A stretch of DNA of 64,000 bases from Pseudoclavibacter endophyticus (GCF_008831085.1 NZ_WBJY01000001.1:1116001-1180000); one strand, 5' to 3'. Shown: positions 1 to 8,361, numbered from the stretch's first letter. Translations and numbers: made by a program. The notes: generated by a model from the sequence alone, not told the origin.

Positions 1-1016
1 GGCTCGAGCTCGCCCGAGACGAGCTTCAGGAGCGTCGACTTGCCGGCGCCGTTGACCCCGAGAATGCCGGTGCGCTCGCCGGGCGCGATGCGCCAGGTGA
101 TGTCGCGCAGCACCTGCTGCTCGGGTGAATAGGCCACGCCGGCGTCGATGAGGTCGACGACGTCCTTGCCGAGGCGGGCGGTCGCCATCCGCTGCAGTTC
201 GACGGGGTTGCGGACGGGCGGCACGTCCTCGATCAGCTGATTCGCCACCTCGATGCGGAACTTCGGCTTCGACGTGCGCGCGGGTGCCCCGCGGCGCAGC
301 CAGGCGAGCTCCTTGCGCATGAGGTTCTGCCGCTTCTGTTCGACAACAGAGGCCTGGCGGTCGCGCTCCACCCGCTGCAGCACATAGGCGGCGTACCCGC
401 CCTCGAACGGCTCGATGATGCGGTCATGCACCTCCCACATGCCCGTGCAGACGGCGTCGAGGAACCAGCGGTCGTGCGTGACGACCACGAGCCCGCCCGC
501 GCCGCGCGGCCAGCGGCGGTTCAGGTGCTCGGCGAGCCAGGCGATGCCCTCGACATCGAGGTGGTTCGTGGGCTCGTCGAGGAAGACGACGTCGTGGTCG
601 TCGGTGAGTAGGTGCGCGAGCGAAACGCGCCGCTGCTGGCCGCCCGAGAGGTCGCCGACGCGCGCGTTCCAGTCGAGGTCGCCCGCGAGCCCGCGAATCA
701 CGTCGCGCACCTTCGCGTCGCCTGCCCACTCGTGCTCGTCGCGGTCGCCGACGATCGCGCGCCCCACCGTCAGGTCGGGGTCGGTCGTGTCGCCCTGGTC
801 GAGCATCCCGATGCGCACCCCGCCGCGCACCGTCACGCGCCCCGAGTCGGGTGGGATGCGCCCAGACAGAAGCGAGAGCAGCGTCGATTTGCCGTCGCCG
901 TTGCGCCCGACGATGCCGATGCGGTCGCCCTCGTTGATGCCGACCGTGACGCCATCGAAGATCACGCGAGTCGGGTATTCGAGGTGGAGCGCCTCGGCGC
1001 CAAGCAGGTGGGCCAT
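1..1016 (-). CDS. ABC-F family ATPase, 3' part missing (window edge)
   Basis: Soluble tandem-ABC ATPase of the ABC-F family, whose members act on the ribosome and have no membrane domain. Reading leftwards from ATG 1016, the visible 338 residues hold Walker A (GRNGDGKST, about 37-45), the LSGGQ signature (123-128), Walker B plus D-loop (LDEPTNHLD, 146-154), a charged linker (about 210-255) of the interdomain ABC-F type, and a second Walker A (GVNGAGKST, about 319-327). The rest of domain 2 lies outside the window. Family members include translation factors (EttA, Uup) and antibiotic-resistance proteins (Vga, OptrA); the fragment does not say which. The gene faces away from mhuD, with 36 bp between the two starts. 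Confidence 0.9.
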   Translation of the reverse strand, partial: MAHLLGAEALHLEYPTRVIFDGVTVGINEGDRIGIVGRNGDGKSTLLSLLSGRIPPDSGRVTVRGGVRIGMLDQGDTTDPDLTVGRAIVGDRDEHEWAGDAKVRDVIRGLAGDLDWNARVGDLSGGQQRRVSLAHLLTDDHDVVFLDEPTNHLDVEGIAWLAEHLNRRWPRGAGGLVVVTHDRWFLDAVCTGMWEVHDRIIEPFEGGYAAYVLQRVERDRQASVVEQKRQNLMRKELAWLRRGAPARTSKPKFRIEVANQLIEDVPPVRNPVELQRMATARLGKDVVDLIDAGVAYSPEQQVLRDITWRIAPGERTGILGVNGAGKSTLLKLVSGELE

Positions 1017-1040
1017 TCAGGCGAGTTTAGTGGTCGGGGC

Positions 1041-1052
1041 TAGGCTCGCCGC
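1041..1052 (+). promoter_or_regulatory. -10 box TAGGCT placed for a leaderless mhuD mRNA
   Basis: TAGGCT at 1041-1046 is followed by exactly six bases and then the ATG at 1053. Transcription would start at or next to the start codon, and no Shine-Dalgarno sequence is present. The same arrangement recurs at several other genes in the window. No convincing -35 hexamer is seen. Confidence 0.5.
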
Positions 1053-1352
1053 ATGTCTGTTGTGAAGATCAACGCCATCTCCGTGCCGGAAGGCGCGGGA
1101 CCGGAGCTCGAGAAGCGCTTCGCCGCGCGCAAGCACGCGGTCGATTCGGCGCCCGGCTTCGAGGGGTTCCAGCTGCTGCGTCCAACGGCGGGTGAGACCC
1201 GCTACTTCGTCGTGACGACGTGGGCGAGCGAGGAGGACTTCGCGGCGTGGCGTGACGGCGCGGCGAAAGCGGCGCACGCGGGCTCGGACCGCAAGCCGGT
1301 CGCATCCGGGGCCGAACTGCTCGAGTTCGAGGTCGTCGACCTCGAACCGTAG
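1053..1352 (+). CDS. mhuD: MhuD-like haem-degrading monooxygenase
   Basis: A 99-residue ABM-fold protein strongly resembling mycobacterial MhuD, the IsdG-family enzyme that opens haem to release iron. The start MSVVKINAI and the segments GPELEKRFA, GFQLLRP and AAHAG follow the MhuD pattern. Three residues known to matter in MhuD fall at the same numbers: Asn7, Trp66 and His75. The protein is cytosolic and probably dimeric. It would supply iron from imported haem, but no haem transporter is visible here. It probably starts on a leaderless mRNA. The last codons lie inside a 31-bp tandem repeat that continues past the stop. MhuD (rather than a generic quinol monooxygenase) is favoured by the three conserved residues. 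Confidence 0.85.
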   Translation: MSVVKINAISVPEGAGPELEKRFAARKHAVDSAPGFEGFQLLRPTAGETRYFVVTTWASEEDFAAWRDGAAKAAHAGSDRKPVASGAELLEFEVVDLEP

Positions 1353-1406
1353 GCGCTGCGAGGTCGTCGAGCTCGAACCGTAGGCGCTGTGAGGTCGTCG
1401 ACCTCG
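1328..1406. repeat. 31-bp tandem repeat, about 2.5 copies, over the mhuD stop codon
   Basis: Copy 1 (1328-1358) holds the last codons and stop of mhuD. Copy 2 (1359-1389) repeats it with one base change (gacctc to gagctc). A partial copy (about 1391-1406) follows. This looks like recent slippage duplication of the gene end. The core gaggtcgtcgacctc is itself palindromic, so the unit may also form hairpins between the convergent mhuD and ribH genes. Confidence 0.85.
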
Positions 1407-1438
1407 GCGAGGAGGCACTGCGGCGCCGCAGGCCCGCG

Positions 1439-1915
1439 TCAGTCGTCGATGGCGTCGCGCAGGAGCACGGCCGTCGAGACCGCGGCGAGGGCCGCCTCCG
1501 CGCCCTTGTCCTCGGTCGAGCCGTCGAGGCCGGCGCGGTCGAGCGCCTGCTGCTCGGTGTCGCACGTGAGCACACCGAACCCGACGGGCACGCCGGTGTG
1601 CGTCGTCACGTCGGTGAGCCCCATCGTCGCGGCCTGGCACACATACTCGAAGTGGGGTGTGCCGCCGCGGATCACGACGCCGAGCGCGACGATTGCGTCG
1701 ACCTCCGTCTCGGCGACGTTGGAAGCCACGACCGGCAGCTCGAACGTGCCCGGCACGCGCAGTTCGACGACGTCGTCGACGCCCGCCTGACGCAGCGCGC
1801 GCCTGGCTCCGTCGAGGAGTCCGTTCATCACTTGCTCGTGCCAGCTCGCGGCGATGATGGCGACGCGGAGTCCGCTGCCGTCGATGGTGAGGTTGGGGGC
1901 GCCGTGTCCGGCCAT
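1439..1915 (-). CDS. ribH: 6,7-dimethyl-8-ribityllumazine synthase
   Basis: Lumazine synthase condenses 3,4-dihydroxy-2-butanone 4-phosphate with 5-amino-6-ribitylaminouracil, the penultimate step of riboflavin synthesis. The 158 residues are normal for the family. They show the N-terminal strand AASWHEQV, the phosphate-binding [10 protein letters not shown] with the general-base His at position 88, and the C-terminal EDKGAEAA. An AAGGAG ribosome site precedes the ATG. It is the last gene of the riboswitch-led rib group, 118 bp downstream of ribB. Lumazine synthases assemble into 10- to 60-subunit particles. Confidence 0.95.
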   Translation of the reverse strand: MAGHGAPNLTIDGSGLRVAIIAASWHEQVMNGLLDGARRALRQAGVDDVVELRVPGTFELPVVASNVAETEVDAIVALGVVIRGGTPHFEYVCQAATMGLTDVTTHTGVPVGFGVLTCDTEQQALDRAGLDGSTEDKGAEAALAAVSTAVLLRDAIDD

Positions 1916-2033
1916 GTGCTGCTCCTTGGCGTTCGGGGTGTTCTCGGGGTCGTTCTGCGGTTGCCCTGCGCATGGGTGTCGCGGCGCCGGTGCGAGGGGA
2001 TGCTCTGCCGCGCGGGCCGGGCGCCGGGAGGCG

Positions 2034-2753
2034 TCACCGGTCGTGGTCGCGCCGCCAGTCGGCGAGGGCGGTGATCGTGACGAGGGCGAGCCCCAGGTCG
2101 GCAGCCAGGGCGGCCGCGTCGGGCACCCGCATCATGTCGCCGTCGTCGAGGACAAGCTCGGCGATGGCGCCGACGGTGCCCACACCCGCGAGTCGCACGA
2201 GATCGACGGCGGCCTCGGTGTGCCCGGCTCGCGCGAACACGCCCTCGTCGACTGCGCGAAGCGGCAGCACGTGGCCGGGCCGGATGAGGTCTGCTGCCGT
2301 GGCACCGGGGGCGCCGAGTGCGCGGAGCGTCGTCGCACGGTCGGCGGCTGAGATGCCGGTCGTCACGCCCTCGGCCGCGTCCACCGAGACGGTGTAGGCC
2401 GTCTGGCGCGGGTCTTGTGAGCGGTCGACCATGAGCGGGAGCTCAAGTTCGTCGGCGAGCGCGGCGGGCATGGGAGCGCAGAGGTAGCCGGAGGAATGAC
2501 GGATCGTCCACGCAAGCCACTCGCGCGTAGCCGTGCGTGCCGCGAAGATGACGTCGACCTCGTTCTCACGATCCTCGTCGTCTGCGACGAGCACGGGCCG
2601 CCCGGCTCGGATCTCGTCGATCGCCGCGTCGATGGTCGCGAAGACGATCGTGTCGCCGGCGTCGCCGCGGTCGTCGCTGCTGTCGCGCGGTCCTTGCGCG
2701 GAGTCGTGCCCCGTGGGCGCGGCGTCGGCACCGGATGCGGCTTCGCGGGTCAT
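2034..2753 (-). CDS. ribB: 3,4-dihydroxy-2-butanone 4-phosphate synthase, stand-alone RibB
   Basis: Converts ribulose 5-phosphate to 3,4-dihydroxy-2-butanone 4-phosphate and formate for riboflavin synthesis. After a 34-residue Asp/Gly-rich N-terminal tail, the core shows the acidic loop [10 protein letters not shown] (usually ENEGD, so the glycine is replaced by valine), [10 protein letters not shown] and GHTEAAVDL. The protein ends after this domain at 239 residues. The GTP cyclohydrolase II domain, which makes most actinobacterial homologues RibBA, is absent. The start overlaps the ribD stop as ATGA, so translation is probably coupled, and an AAAGGA site lies inside the ribD end. The family call is secure; the effect of the loop Val is not known. 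Confidence 0.9.
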   Translation of the reverse strand: MTREAASGADAAPTGHDSAQGPRDSSDDRGDAGDTIVFATIDAAIDEIRAGRPVLVADDEDRENEVDVIFAARTATREWLAWTIRHSSGYLCAPMPAALADELELPLMVDRSQDPRQTAYTVSVDAAEGVTTGISAADRATTLRALGAPGATAADLIRPGHVLPLRAVDEGVFARAGHTEAAVDLVRLAGVGTVGAIAELVLDDGDMMRVPDAAALAADLGLALVTITALADWRRDHDR

Positions 2754-4027
2754 GCAGGTTCCTTTCGGGCGCGAACGGTCTCGCTCGCGGTTGGTGGGCC
2801 GTTACCGACGGAGTCGGTCAGCGCCGTGGCCGTTCCCATGCCGGCATCGGCACGGGCGGTCGCGTCGGCGTCGGCGTCGGAATCGGCGTCGGCTGCGTCG
2901 CGGGCCGTGCGTGGACGGTGGCGCCGCGCGATCATCAGCACGTCGTCGCCGAGTCGCTCGACGTGCACGGTGCGCCACTGCGCCGCAGCGGCGAGCGTGT
3001 CGACGCCGAGGTCGCCGACGACGGGGGCTCCCGCGCCCAGGACGAGTGGCGCAGTGTAGGCGTGCAGTTCATCGACCACGTCGGCGCGCAGGAACGCCGT
3101 CGCGAGCGTCGGCCCTCCCTCGATGAGCACGTGCCTGATCTCGCGGCCGCCGAGTTCGGCGAGCACGACGTGCACGTCATGCGTCGCGAGGTGCACGAGC
3201 TCGCCGCCGGGCCCGCGCAGCCTGGCGCCGGCCGGCACCTCGCGCGTGCCGACCACGACGCGAAGTGGCTGATGCCCCGCGAGCGCACCGTCGGCGTTGC
3301 GGGCGGTGAGCGCAGGGTCGTCGGCGGCCACGGTGCCGGTACCGACGATGATCGCGTCGACCCGCCGCCGCACCTCGTGGGCGTGTGCGCGGGCGAGGTC
3401 GCCGGTGATCCACCGGCTCGTGCCGTCGGCGGCCGCGACCCTGCCGTCGAGGGTCGTGGCGACTTTGAGCGTGACGAAGGGCGCGCCGCGCCGCACCGCG
3501 GTCGCCCACACGTCGTTGAGGGCGCTCGCGCGCTCGTGCGGTGCGTGGGTGACGCGGATGCCTCGCGTACGGAGGACCTCGGCGCCGCCGGCGGCGAGGC
3601 GGTTCGGGTCGGTCACGGCGTACACGACGTGGCCGATGCCCGCGGCCGCGAGCCCCTCTGCGCATGGGGGGGTGCGGCCGGTGTGCGAGCAGGGTTCGAG
3701 CGTGACGACGGCTGTCGCGCCCCGGGGATCGATCCCTCGCCTGCGGGCGTCGTGCAGCGCGTCGATCTCCGCGTGCGGCGTGCCCGCACCGCGGTGGTAG
3801 CCCTCGCCGATCACGCGGCGCGGGCGTGCATCTCCGACATCGTCGGGCGCCGGGCCACCGCGCGGGGCACCGACGTGGTTGGACCACGCGCCCTCGTCGG
3901 GTTCCGGAGCGAGCAGCACGCATCCGACACGCGGATTCGGGCCGTAGACGGGCCCGAGCGCCGCGAGCTCGACCGCGTGCGCCATGGCGGCATCGAGGTC
4001 TGCGACGGCGTCGCTGCGGCTGGTCAT
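2750..4027 (-). CDS. ribD: Riboflavin biosynthesis deaminase/reductase RibD
   Basis: Bifunctional enzyme: the N-terminal half deaminates the pyrimidine made by GTP cyclohydrolase II, and the C-terminal half reduces the ribosyl side chain with NADPH. The zinc site of the deaminase is visible as HAE (85-87) and the EPCSHTG...PPC cysteines (113 and 122). The reductase half starts near TLKVATTLDGRVA. The start is ATG 4027, preceded by GGAGG; an in-frame upstream extension would run into the riboswitch. Two oddities: an insertion of about 30 residues (about 41-70) in the deaminase domain, and a disordered, Asp/Ala-rich tail of about 55 residues. First gene of the FMN-riboswitch operon. Confidence 0.93.
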   Translation of the reverse strand: MTSRSDAVADLDAAMAHAVELAALGPVYGPNPRVGCVLLAPEPDEGAWSNHVGAPRGGPAPDDVGDARPRRVIGEGYHRGAGTPHAEIDALHDARRRGIDPRGATAVVTLEPCSHTGRTPPCAEGLAAAGIGHVVYAVTDPNRLAAGGAEVLRTRGIRVTHAPHERASALNDVWATAVRRGAPFVTLKVATTLDGRVAAADGTSRWITGDLARAHAHEVRRRVDAIIVGTGTVAADDPALTARNADGALAGHQPLRVVVGTREVPAGARLRGPGGELVHLATHDVHVVLAELGGREIRHVLIEGGPTLATAFLRADVVDELHAYTAPLVLGAGAPVVGDLGVDTLAAAAQWRTVHVERLGDDVLMIARRHRPRTARDAADADSDADADATARADAGMGTATALTDSVGNGPPTASETVRARKEPA

Positions 4028-4113
4028 TGGGTCCTCCGGGTTCGCCCCGGGGGTCGGCGCCGGCACCGACGAGGGTGTCGTCGCGCGCGACGGCACTCCT
4101 GCCGCCGCACATG

Positions 4114-4230
4114 CGTCCTCCCATCCGGACTTTGACCGTCGGCCCTGGAATTCCACCAGATCGGTCCGGTACCAAGGGAACAGGACTCACGGGCTATCAC
4201 CGTCGGCTCGGATTTTCACCGACCCCGAAG
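4114..4230 (-). ncRNA. FMN riboswitch (RFN element)
   Basis: On the minus strand the leader of ribD carries the conserved RFN blocks in order: CGGGGTCGGTGAAAATCCGA, a short P3 arm with GGTGATAGCCCGTGAG, the GATCTGGTGGAATTCCAG arm, and the closing CCGACGGTCAAAGTCCGGAT then GGGAGGA. This six-helix aptamer binds FMN and turns off riboflavin genes when FMN is plentiful. It lies 86 bp upstream of the ribD start, leaving room for an expression platform; no clear terminator is seen, so control of translation is likely. Confidence 0.95.
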
Positions 4231-4348
4231 CATGTTGCGTGACTCGAAACGTACCGCATCCGCGGTCGCGCTTGCCGCGTGCGGCGCCACGGCCTATGCG
4301 GCATGCCCCGCGCGACCCCGTGGGGAGGCGCACGGCGACGCGGTCCGC

Positions 4349-4708
4349 TCAGTGGCCGCGCAGCCGGGTGAGATCGCGTCGCTCACGCTTCGTCGGGCGC
4401 CCCGCCCCGGGCTCGCGCATCGGCACATAGCCGACGTCGATCGCCTTCGGGCGCGGCGGCGAGTGATCGATCAGGTTGGCGCGGGCCACCTCGGCGCTCC
4501 CGCGCTTCTCGATCAGCCCGGTCACCTCGAGGTCGCGGTCGAAGCCCTCGATGCGCACCCGCACCCGATCGCCGATGCGAACGGGCGTGGCCGGCTTGGC
4601 CCGGTCGTCGCCGACGCGCACGTGCCCGGCCTTACAGGCGGCCGTCGAGCGGGAGCGCGTCTTGAAGATGCGCACCGCCCACAGCCACACGTCGACCCGC
4701 ACGCTCAT
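4349..4708 (-). CDS. RNA-binding S4 domain protein (Hsp15-like)
   Basis: A 119-residue protein with an S4 RNA-binding domain at residues about 3-65 (VDVWLWAVRIFKTRS, then AGHVRVGD) and a basic tail. It resembles heat-shock protein Hsp15 (HslR), which binds 50S subunits carrying nascent peptide after premature termination. Its ATG overlaps the end of the upstream marR-type gene by four bases (ATGA), so the two are co-translated. Function in actinobacteria is not established. Confidence 0.85.
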   Translation of the reverse strand: MSVRVDVWLWAVRIFKTRSRSTAACKAGHVRVGDDRAKPATPVRIGDRVRVRIEGFDRDLEVTGLIEKRGSAEVARANLIDHSPPRPKAIDVGYVPMREPGAGRPTKRERRDLTRLRGH

Positions 4709-5247
4709 GGGCGCACCCGTTCGTCGTGCTCGTCGATCTCCATTGCGACCGTGAGACGCCGCAGGCTGTCGGCGAGGCCGTCACGTGACTCGGGGTCGAG
4801 GTCTTCGAGCAGCTGCCGCTCCGCGGCCACGAGCCGGGTCAGCGCCTCATCGACGCGCACCCGACCGGCATCGGTCATCGTCACGAGCACCCCGCGACCG
4901 TCGTGGGGGTCGGCCTCGCGGCGCACGAGGCCACGTGCGGCAAGGCGGTCGAGCCGGTTCGTCATGGTGCCGCTCGACACGAGCGTGATGGCGAGCAGCT
5001 GCTTCGGGCTCAGGCGGTGAGGCGCGCCCGCGCGACGAAGCGCCGCGAGCACGTCGAACTCCCAGAGCTCGAGGCCGGTCGCGGCGAATGCCGACTTTCG
5101 CACCGTGTCGAGCTGCTTCGCGATGCGCTTGACACGCGAGAAAATCCGCAGCGGGTCGACGTCGAGGTCGGGGCGCTCGCGCTCCCAGTCGCGCACGATC
5201 GCGTCGACCGCGTCGACCGCGCCCTCGTGACCGGAATGCTGCTGCAT
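4705..5247 (-). CDS. MarR-family transcriptional regulator
   Basis: A 180-residue winged-helix regulator. The start is taken at ATG 5247, which leaves a 29-bp gap behind the glutaminase gene; a longer reading would overlap that gene. The MarR core runs from LWEFDVLAALRRAG through the recognition helix SSGTMTNRLDRLAARG to the wing DGRGVLVTMTDAG. The N- and C-terminal helices would form the dimer interface. It is coupled to the S4 gene downstream. Ligand and targets cannot be read from the sequence; autoregulation is common in the family. Confidence 0.88.
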   Translation of the reverse strand: MQQHSGHEGAVDAVDAIVRDWERERPDLDVDPLRIFSRVKRIAKQLDTVRKSAFAATGLELWEFDVLAALRRAGAPHRLSPKQLLAITLVSSGTMTNRLDRLAARGLVRREADPHDGRGVLVTMTDAGRVRVDEALTRLVAAERQLLEDLDPESRDGLADSLRRLTVAMEIDEHDERVRP

Positions 5248-5276
5248 CCCGCCATTATGCCGGGGGCGCCGGGACG

Positions 5277-6575
5277 CTACGCCCCGGCGTCGCGACGCCA
5301 CGGCAGCGAGCCCACGACGCGGGCGTCGCCGATCGTGGGCTCGTCGGCGTCGGCCGTGAAACCCTGCGGGTCGAGCACGAGCACGCGGTGTCCTTCGTGC
5401 GCGAGGCGCCTCGCCGTCTCGACGAACATGCGCCTGGCGACCTCGCTCAGCGAGTGGACGGCCGTCAGATCGAGAAGGACACGGGTGGGCCCACCTTCAT
5501 CGATGCCGGGCACGCCGCTGATGCGGCGTGCCACGCGTTCGCCGCCCGAGAACCGGACGGCGCCGAACACCTCCGCCACGAGCCACGCCTCGCCGGCATC
5601 GTCGGCGACCTCGTCGATCACGCGGATCACGCTGTGGCTCGGCTGCTCGGCGTCCATGAGGTGCAGCCCCATGTCACGACTGAGCCGCTGGAACAGGTCG
5701 ACGCCGCGCACGCTGTTGCCCTGGGGGTCGAGGGGCGGCGAGAAGGCGGCGATGCCGAGCTGGCCGGGCAGGGCGCCCACGATGCCCCCGGCCACGCCGC
5801 TCTTGGCGGGGATGCCGACCTGCGTGACCCAGTCGCCCGTGGCGTCGTACATGCCGCAGCTCATCATGACGCTGAGCACCTGACGAGCGACGTGCGAGTG
5901 CATGACGCGCTCACCCGAGTGCACGAGTCGCCCGCCGTTCGCGAGGGCGGCCGACATGACGGCGAGGTCGCGAACCGTCACCGCGATCGACGACTGTTTC
6001 GCGTATCCGCGCACGACCTCTGCCGGGTCGTCGGGGAGGAGGCCCGATGCGCGGAGCATGTGGGCGATGCCGAGGTTGCGGTGGTTGTTCTCGAGCTCCG
6101 ACTCGAGGACGCTTTCGTCGATGCTCAGCTGGCGCCCGGCGAGCGCCGAGAAGGCGTCGATGATCCGTTCCGTCCGTGCCCCTTCGTCGGCGCCCGGGCC
6201 TATGACGAGGCTGTGCGCGGCGATGGCGCCCGCATTGATCATGGGATTGAACGGCCGGCCCGTGCTGGCCTCGAGCGAGAGCTCGTTGAAGGCGTCGCCG
6301 CTCGGCTCGACGCTGATGTGCTGGAGGACCGTGTCGAGACCGGAGTCCTGGATCGCCAGCGCGTAGACGAACGGCTTCGCGATCGACTGGATCGTGAACG
6401 GCACCTCGTCGTCGCCGACGCTGTACACCTCGCCGTCGATCGTCGCGAGGGCGAGCGCGAGCCGCCCGGGGTCGGCCGACGCGAGCTCCGGGATGTCGTC
6501 GGGGAGCTCGCCTTCCTGGTCGGGGGAACAGGCGGTCAGTACCTCGGAAAGGTAGTCCGGCAACGGGGTTTGCAT
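5277..6575 (-). CDS. glsA: Glutaminase A with C-terminal STAS domain
   Basis: Hydrolyses glutamine to glutamate and ammonia. The serine-dependent, beta-lactamase-like glutaminase domain (about 1-310) shows Ser64-x-x-Lys67 (SIAKPF), GRPFNPMINAGAI, ENNHRNLGIA and GYAKQSSIAVT. A C-terminal STAS/anti-sigma-antagonist-like domain (about 325-420) follows, an arrangement found in many longer bacterial glutaminases. The start is ATG 6575 (MQTPLPDYL); a longer reading would run through the opposite-strand tRNA gene. An alternative ATG lies at 6599. Gene and tRNA-Gln point away from each other, an amusing but probably chance pairing. Confidence 0.93.
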   Translation of the reverse strand: MQTPLPDYLSEVLTACSPDQEGELPDDIPELASADPGRLALALATIDGEVYSVGDDEVPFTIQSIAKPFVYALAIQDSGLDTVLQHISVEPSGDAFNELSLEASTGRPFNPMINAGAIAAHSLVIGPGADEGARTERIIDAFSALAGRQLSIDESVLESELENNHRNLGIAHMLRASGLLPDDPAEVVRGYAKQSSIAVTVRDLAVMSAALANGGRLVHSGERVMHSHVARQVLSVMMSCGMYDATGDWVTQVGIPAKSGVAGGIVGALPGQLGIAAFSPPLDPQGNSVRGVDLFQRLSRDMGLHLMDAEQPSHSVIRVIDEVADDAGEAWLVAEVFGAVRFSGGERVARRISGVPGIDEGGPTRVLLDLTAVHSLSEVARRMFVETARRLAHEGHRVLVLDPQGFTADADEPTIGDARVVGSLPWRRDAGA

Positions 6576-6710
6576 GGCCGTAGTGTGCCCGCATGCCATG
6601 ATCGGTGGCTGAAACGGCGGCGGTGCCGGCGGTATCGCCGGGAGTGGGGCCCGCCTGCACGCGCTCGCGGACGTCTGGCAGACTTGGTGGGTGCGGCGCG
6701 CGCTGCGCGG

Positions 6711-6782
6711 TCCTCCTTGGTGTAACGGCAGCACAACAGCCTTTGGAGCTGTGGGGTCCAGGTTCGAATCCTGGGGGAGGAG
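6711..6782 (+). tRNA. tRNA-Gln (anticodon TTG)
   Basis: A full cloverleaf can be drawn: acceptor arm TCCTCCT (6711-6717) with GGGAGGA (6775-6781), anticodon stem ACAGC/GCTGT with loop CTTTGGA (anticodon TTG, 6743-6745), and T arm CCAGG-TTCGAAT-CCTGG. The discriminator base is G. CCA is not encoded. The 72-nt length and short variable arm fit tRNA-Gln. It lies 116 bp upstream of glmU on the same strand. Confidence 0.95.
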
Positions 6783-6897
6783 CGGGTGTGTCACTCAGTC
6801 GACCCTGTCTCACTCATGCGGCCCTGCCCGGCTCCACCGGCACGGGCGCGCCGCAGCAGCCGTCACGATGGACGCCGGAGCGCTTTGGAGGAACGCC

Positions 6898-8361
6898 GTG
6901 ACCGAGACCAACCTCGCCGTGATCGTGCTTGCCGCGGGCGCCGGCACCCGCATGAAGTCGCGCACGCCGAAGGTGCTCCACCGACTCGGCGGGGTTCCTC
7001 TCATCGGCCACGTGCTGCACACGGCGGCCGAGCTCGGCGCCGGGCACACGGTCGTGGTCGTGCGGCATGACCGCGACCGTGTCGTCGAGGCCGTGCTGGA
7101 GCTCGCGCCCGAGGCCACGATCGCCGACCAGGACGAGATTCCCGGTACCGGCCGAGCCGTCGAGGTCGGGCTCGAAGCCCTCCCAGACGAATTCGGCGGC
7201 ACGGTCGTCGTGTTGTCGGGCGACGTGCCGCTGCTCGACTCCGGCACCGTCGCGCGACTCGTGCAGGCGCACGTCGAGCGCCGCAACCACCTCACGATGC
7301 TCACGGCCGCCTACGACGACCCGAGCGGCTTCGGCCGCGTCGTTCGCAACGAGCACGGGGAATTCGAGGCCATCGTCGAGCACAAGGACGCGACCGAGGC
7401 GCAGTTGCGCATCCGTGAGATCAACGCCGGCGTGTACGCGTTCGAGACCGCGACCATTCGCCGTGTCCTCCGCTCGATCGGGCAGGCCAACGCGCAGGGC
7501 GAGAAATACCTCACGGATGCCGCTTCCGTCCTGTCGCGCGAGGGCGGCCGCATCGAGGCGGTGCAGGTCACCGACAATTGGCTCGTGCAGGGCGTCAACG
7601 ACCGGCTCCAGCTCGGCGCGACGGCCGCCGAGTACAACCGTCGCATCATCGCCGAGTGGCAGCGCGAGGGCGTGACGGTGCACGATCCGGCGACCACGAT
7701 CATCGAGCGCGATGTGACGCTCGCGCCCGACGTCGAGCTCTTCCCCGGCACGCAGCTGCGCGGCGCGACGAGCGTCGCCGAGGGGGCGCTCATCGGGCCC
7801 GACACGACGCTCGTCGACTGCGAGGTCGGCGCCGACGCCGTCGTGAAGCGCACCGACGCGACGCTCTCGGTGATCGGGGCACGAGCATCCGTGGGCCCAT
7901 GGGCGTACCTGCGACCGAACTCGATCGTCGGTGACGACGGCAAGATCGGCACCTTCGTCGAGACGAAGAACACGACGATCGGTACCGGATCGAAGGTGCC
8001 CCACCTCAGCTACCTGGGCGACACGACGGTCGGCGAGCAGTCCAACGTGGGTGCCGGCACGATCACGGCCAATTACGACGGCGTCGAGAAGCACCGCACG
8101 ACCGTCGGCGACCACGTGCGCTCCGGCTCGCACAACGTCTTCGTCGCGCCCGTTACGATTCAAGACGGGGTGTACACGGGAGCCGGCACCGTGGTGCGCA
8201 AAGACGTGCCTGCCGGATCACTCGCCATCAGTGTCGCCCCGCAACGCAACATCGAGGGGTGGGTCGTCGCGAACCGCGAGGGCACCGCCGCCGCCGAGGC
8301 AGCTGCGCGCGCGAGCGAGCGGGGCCCAGAGAGCACCACGCGAGAATCGGAGTCCATGTGA
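6898..8361 (+). CDS. glmU: Bifunctional GlcNAc-1-phosphate uridylyltransferase / GlcN-1-phosphate acetyltransferase
   Basis: Makes UDP-GlcNAc for peptidoglycan: the C-terminal left-handed beta-helix acetylates glucosamine-1-phosphate with acetyl-CoA, and the N-terminal Rossmann-like domain transfers UMP. Motifs are LAAGAGTRMKSRTPK at the N-terminus, the uridylyltransferase block (GTGRAVEVGL, SGDVPLL), and hexapeptide repeats from about residue 260, with KNTTIGTGSKVPHLSYLGD and GAGTITANYDG. The start is GTG 6898 with GGAGGAAC in front (487 aa); an upstream in-frame extension would cross the tRNA. The stop overlaps the prs start (GTGA), so the two are co-translated. Confidence 0.97.
   Translation: MTETNLAVIVLAAGAGTRMKSRTPKVLHRLGGVPLIGHVLHTAAELGAGHTVVVVRHDRDRVVEAVLELAPEATIADQDEIPGTGRAVEVGLEALPDEFGGTVVVLSGDVPLLDSGTVARLVQAHVERRNHLTMLTAAYDDPSGFGRVVRNEHGEFEAIVEHKDATEAQLRIREINAGVYAFETATIRRVLRSIGQANAQGEKYLTDAASVLSREGGRIEAVQVTDNWLVQGVNDRLQLGATAAEYNRRIIAEWQREGVTVHDPATTIIERDVTLAPDVELFPGTQLRGATSVAEGALIGPDTTLVDCEVGADAVVKRTDATLSVIGARASVGPWAYLRPNSIVGDDGKIGTFVETKNTTIGTGSKVPHLSYLGDTTVGEQSNVGAGTITANYDGVEKHRTTVGDHVRSGSHNVFVAPVTIQDGVYTGAGTVVRKDVPAGSLAISVAPQRNIEGWVVANREGTAAAEAAARASERGPESTTRESESM

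Noticed and set aside
6576-6710. A functional link between glutaminase and the adjacent tRNA-Gln
   Set aside because: The genes diverge, and nothing in the 135 bp between them resembles a shared control site.
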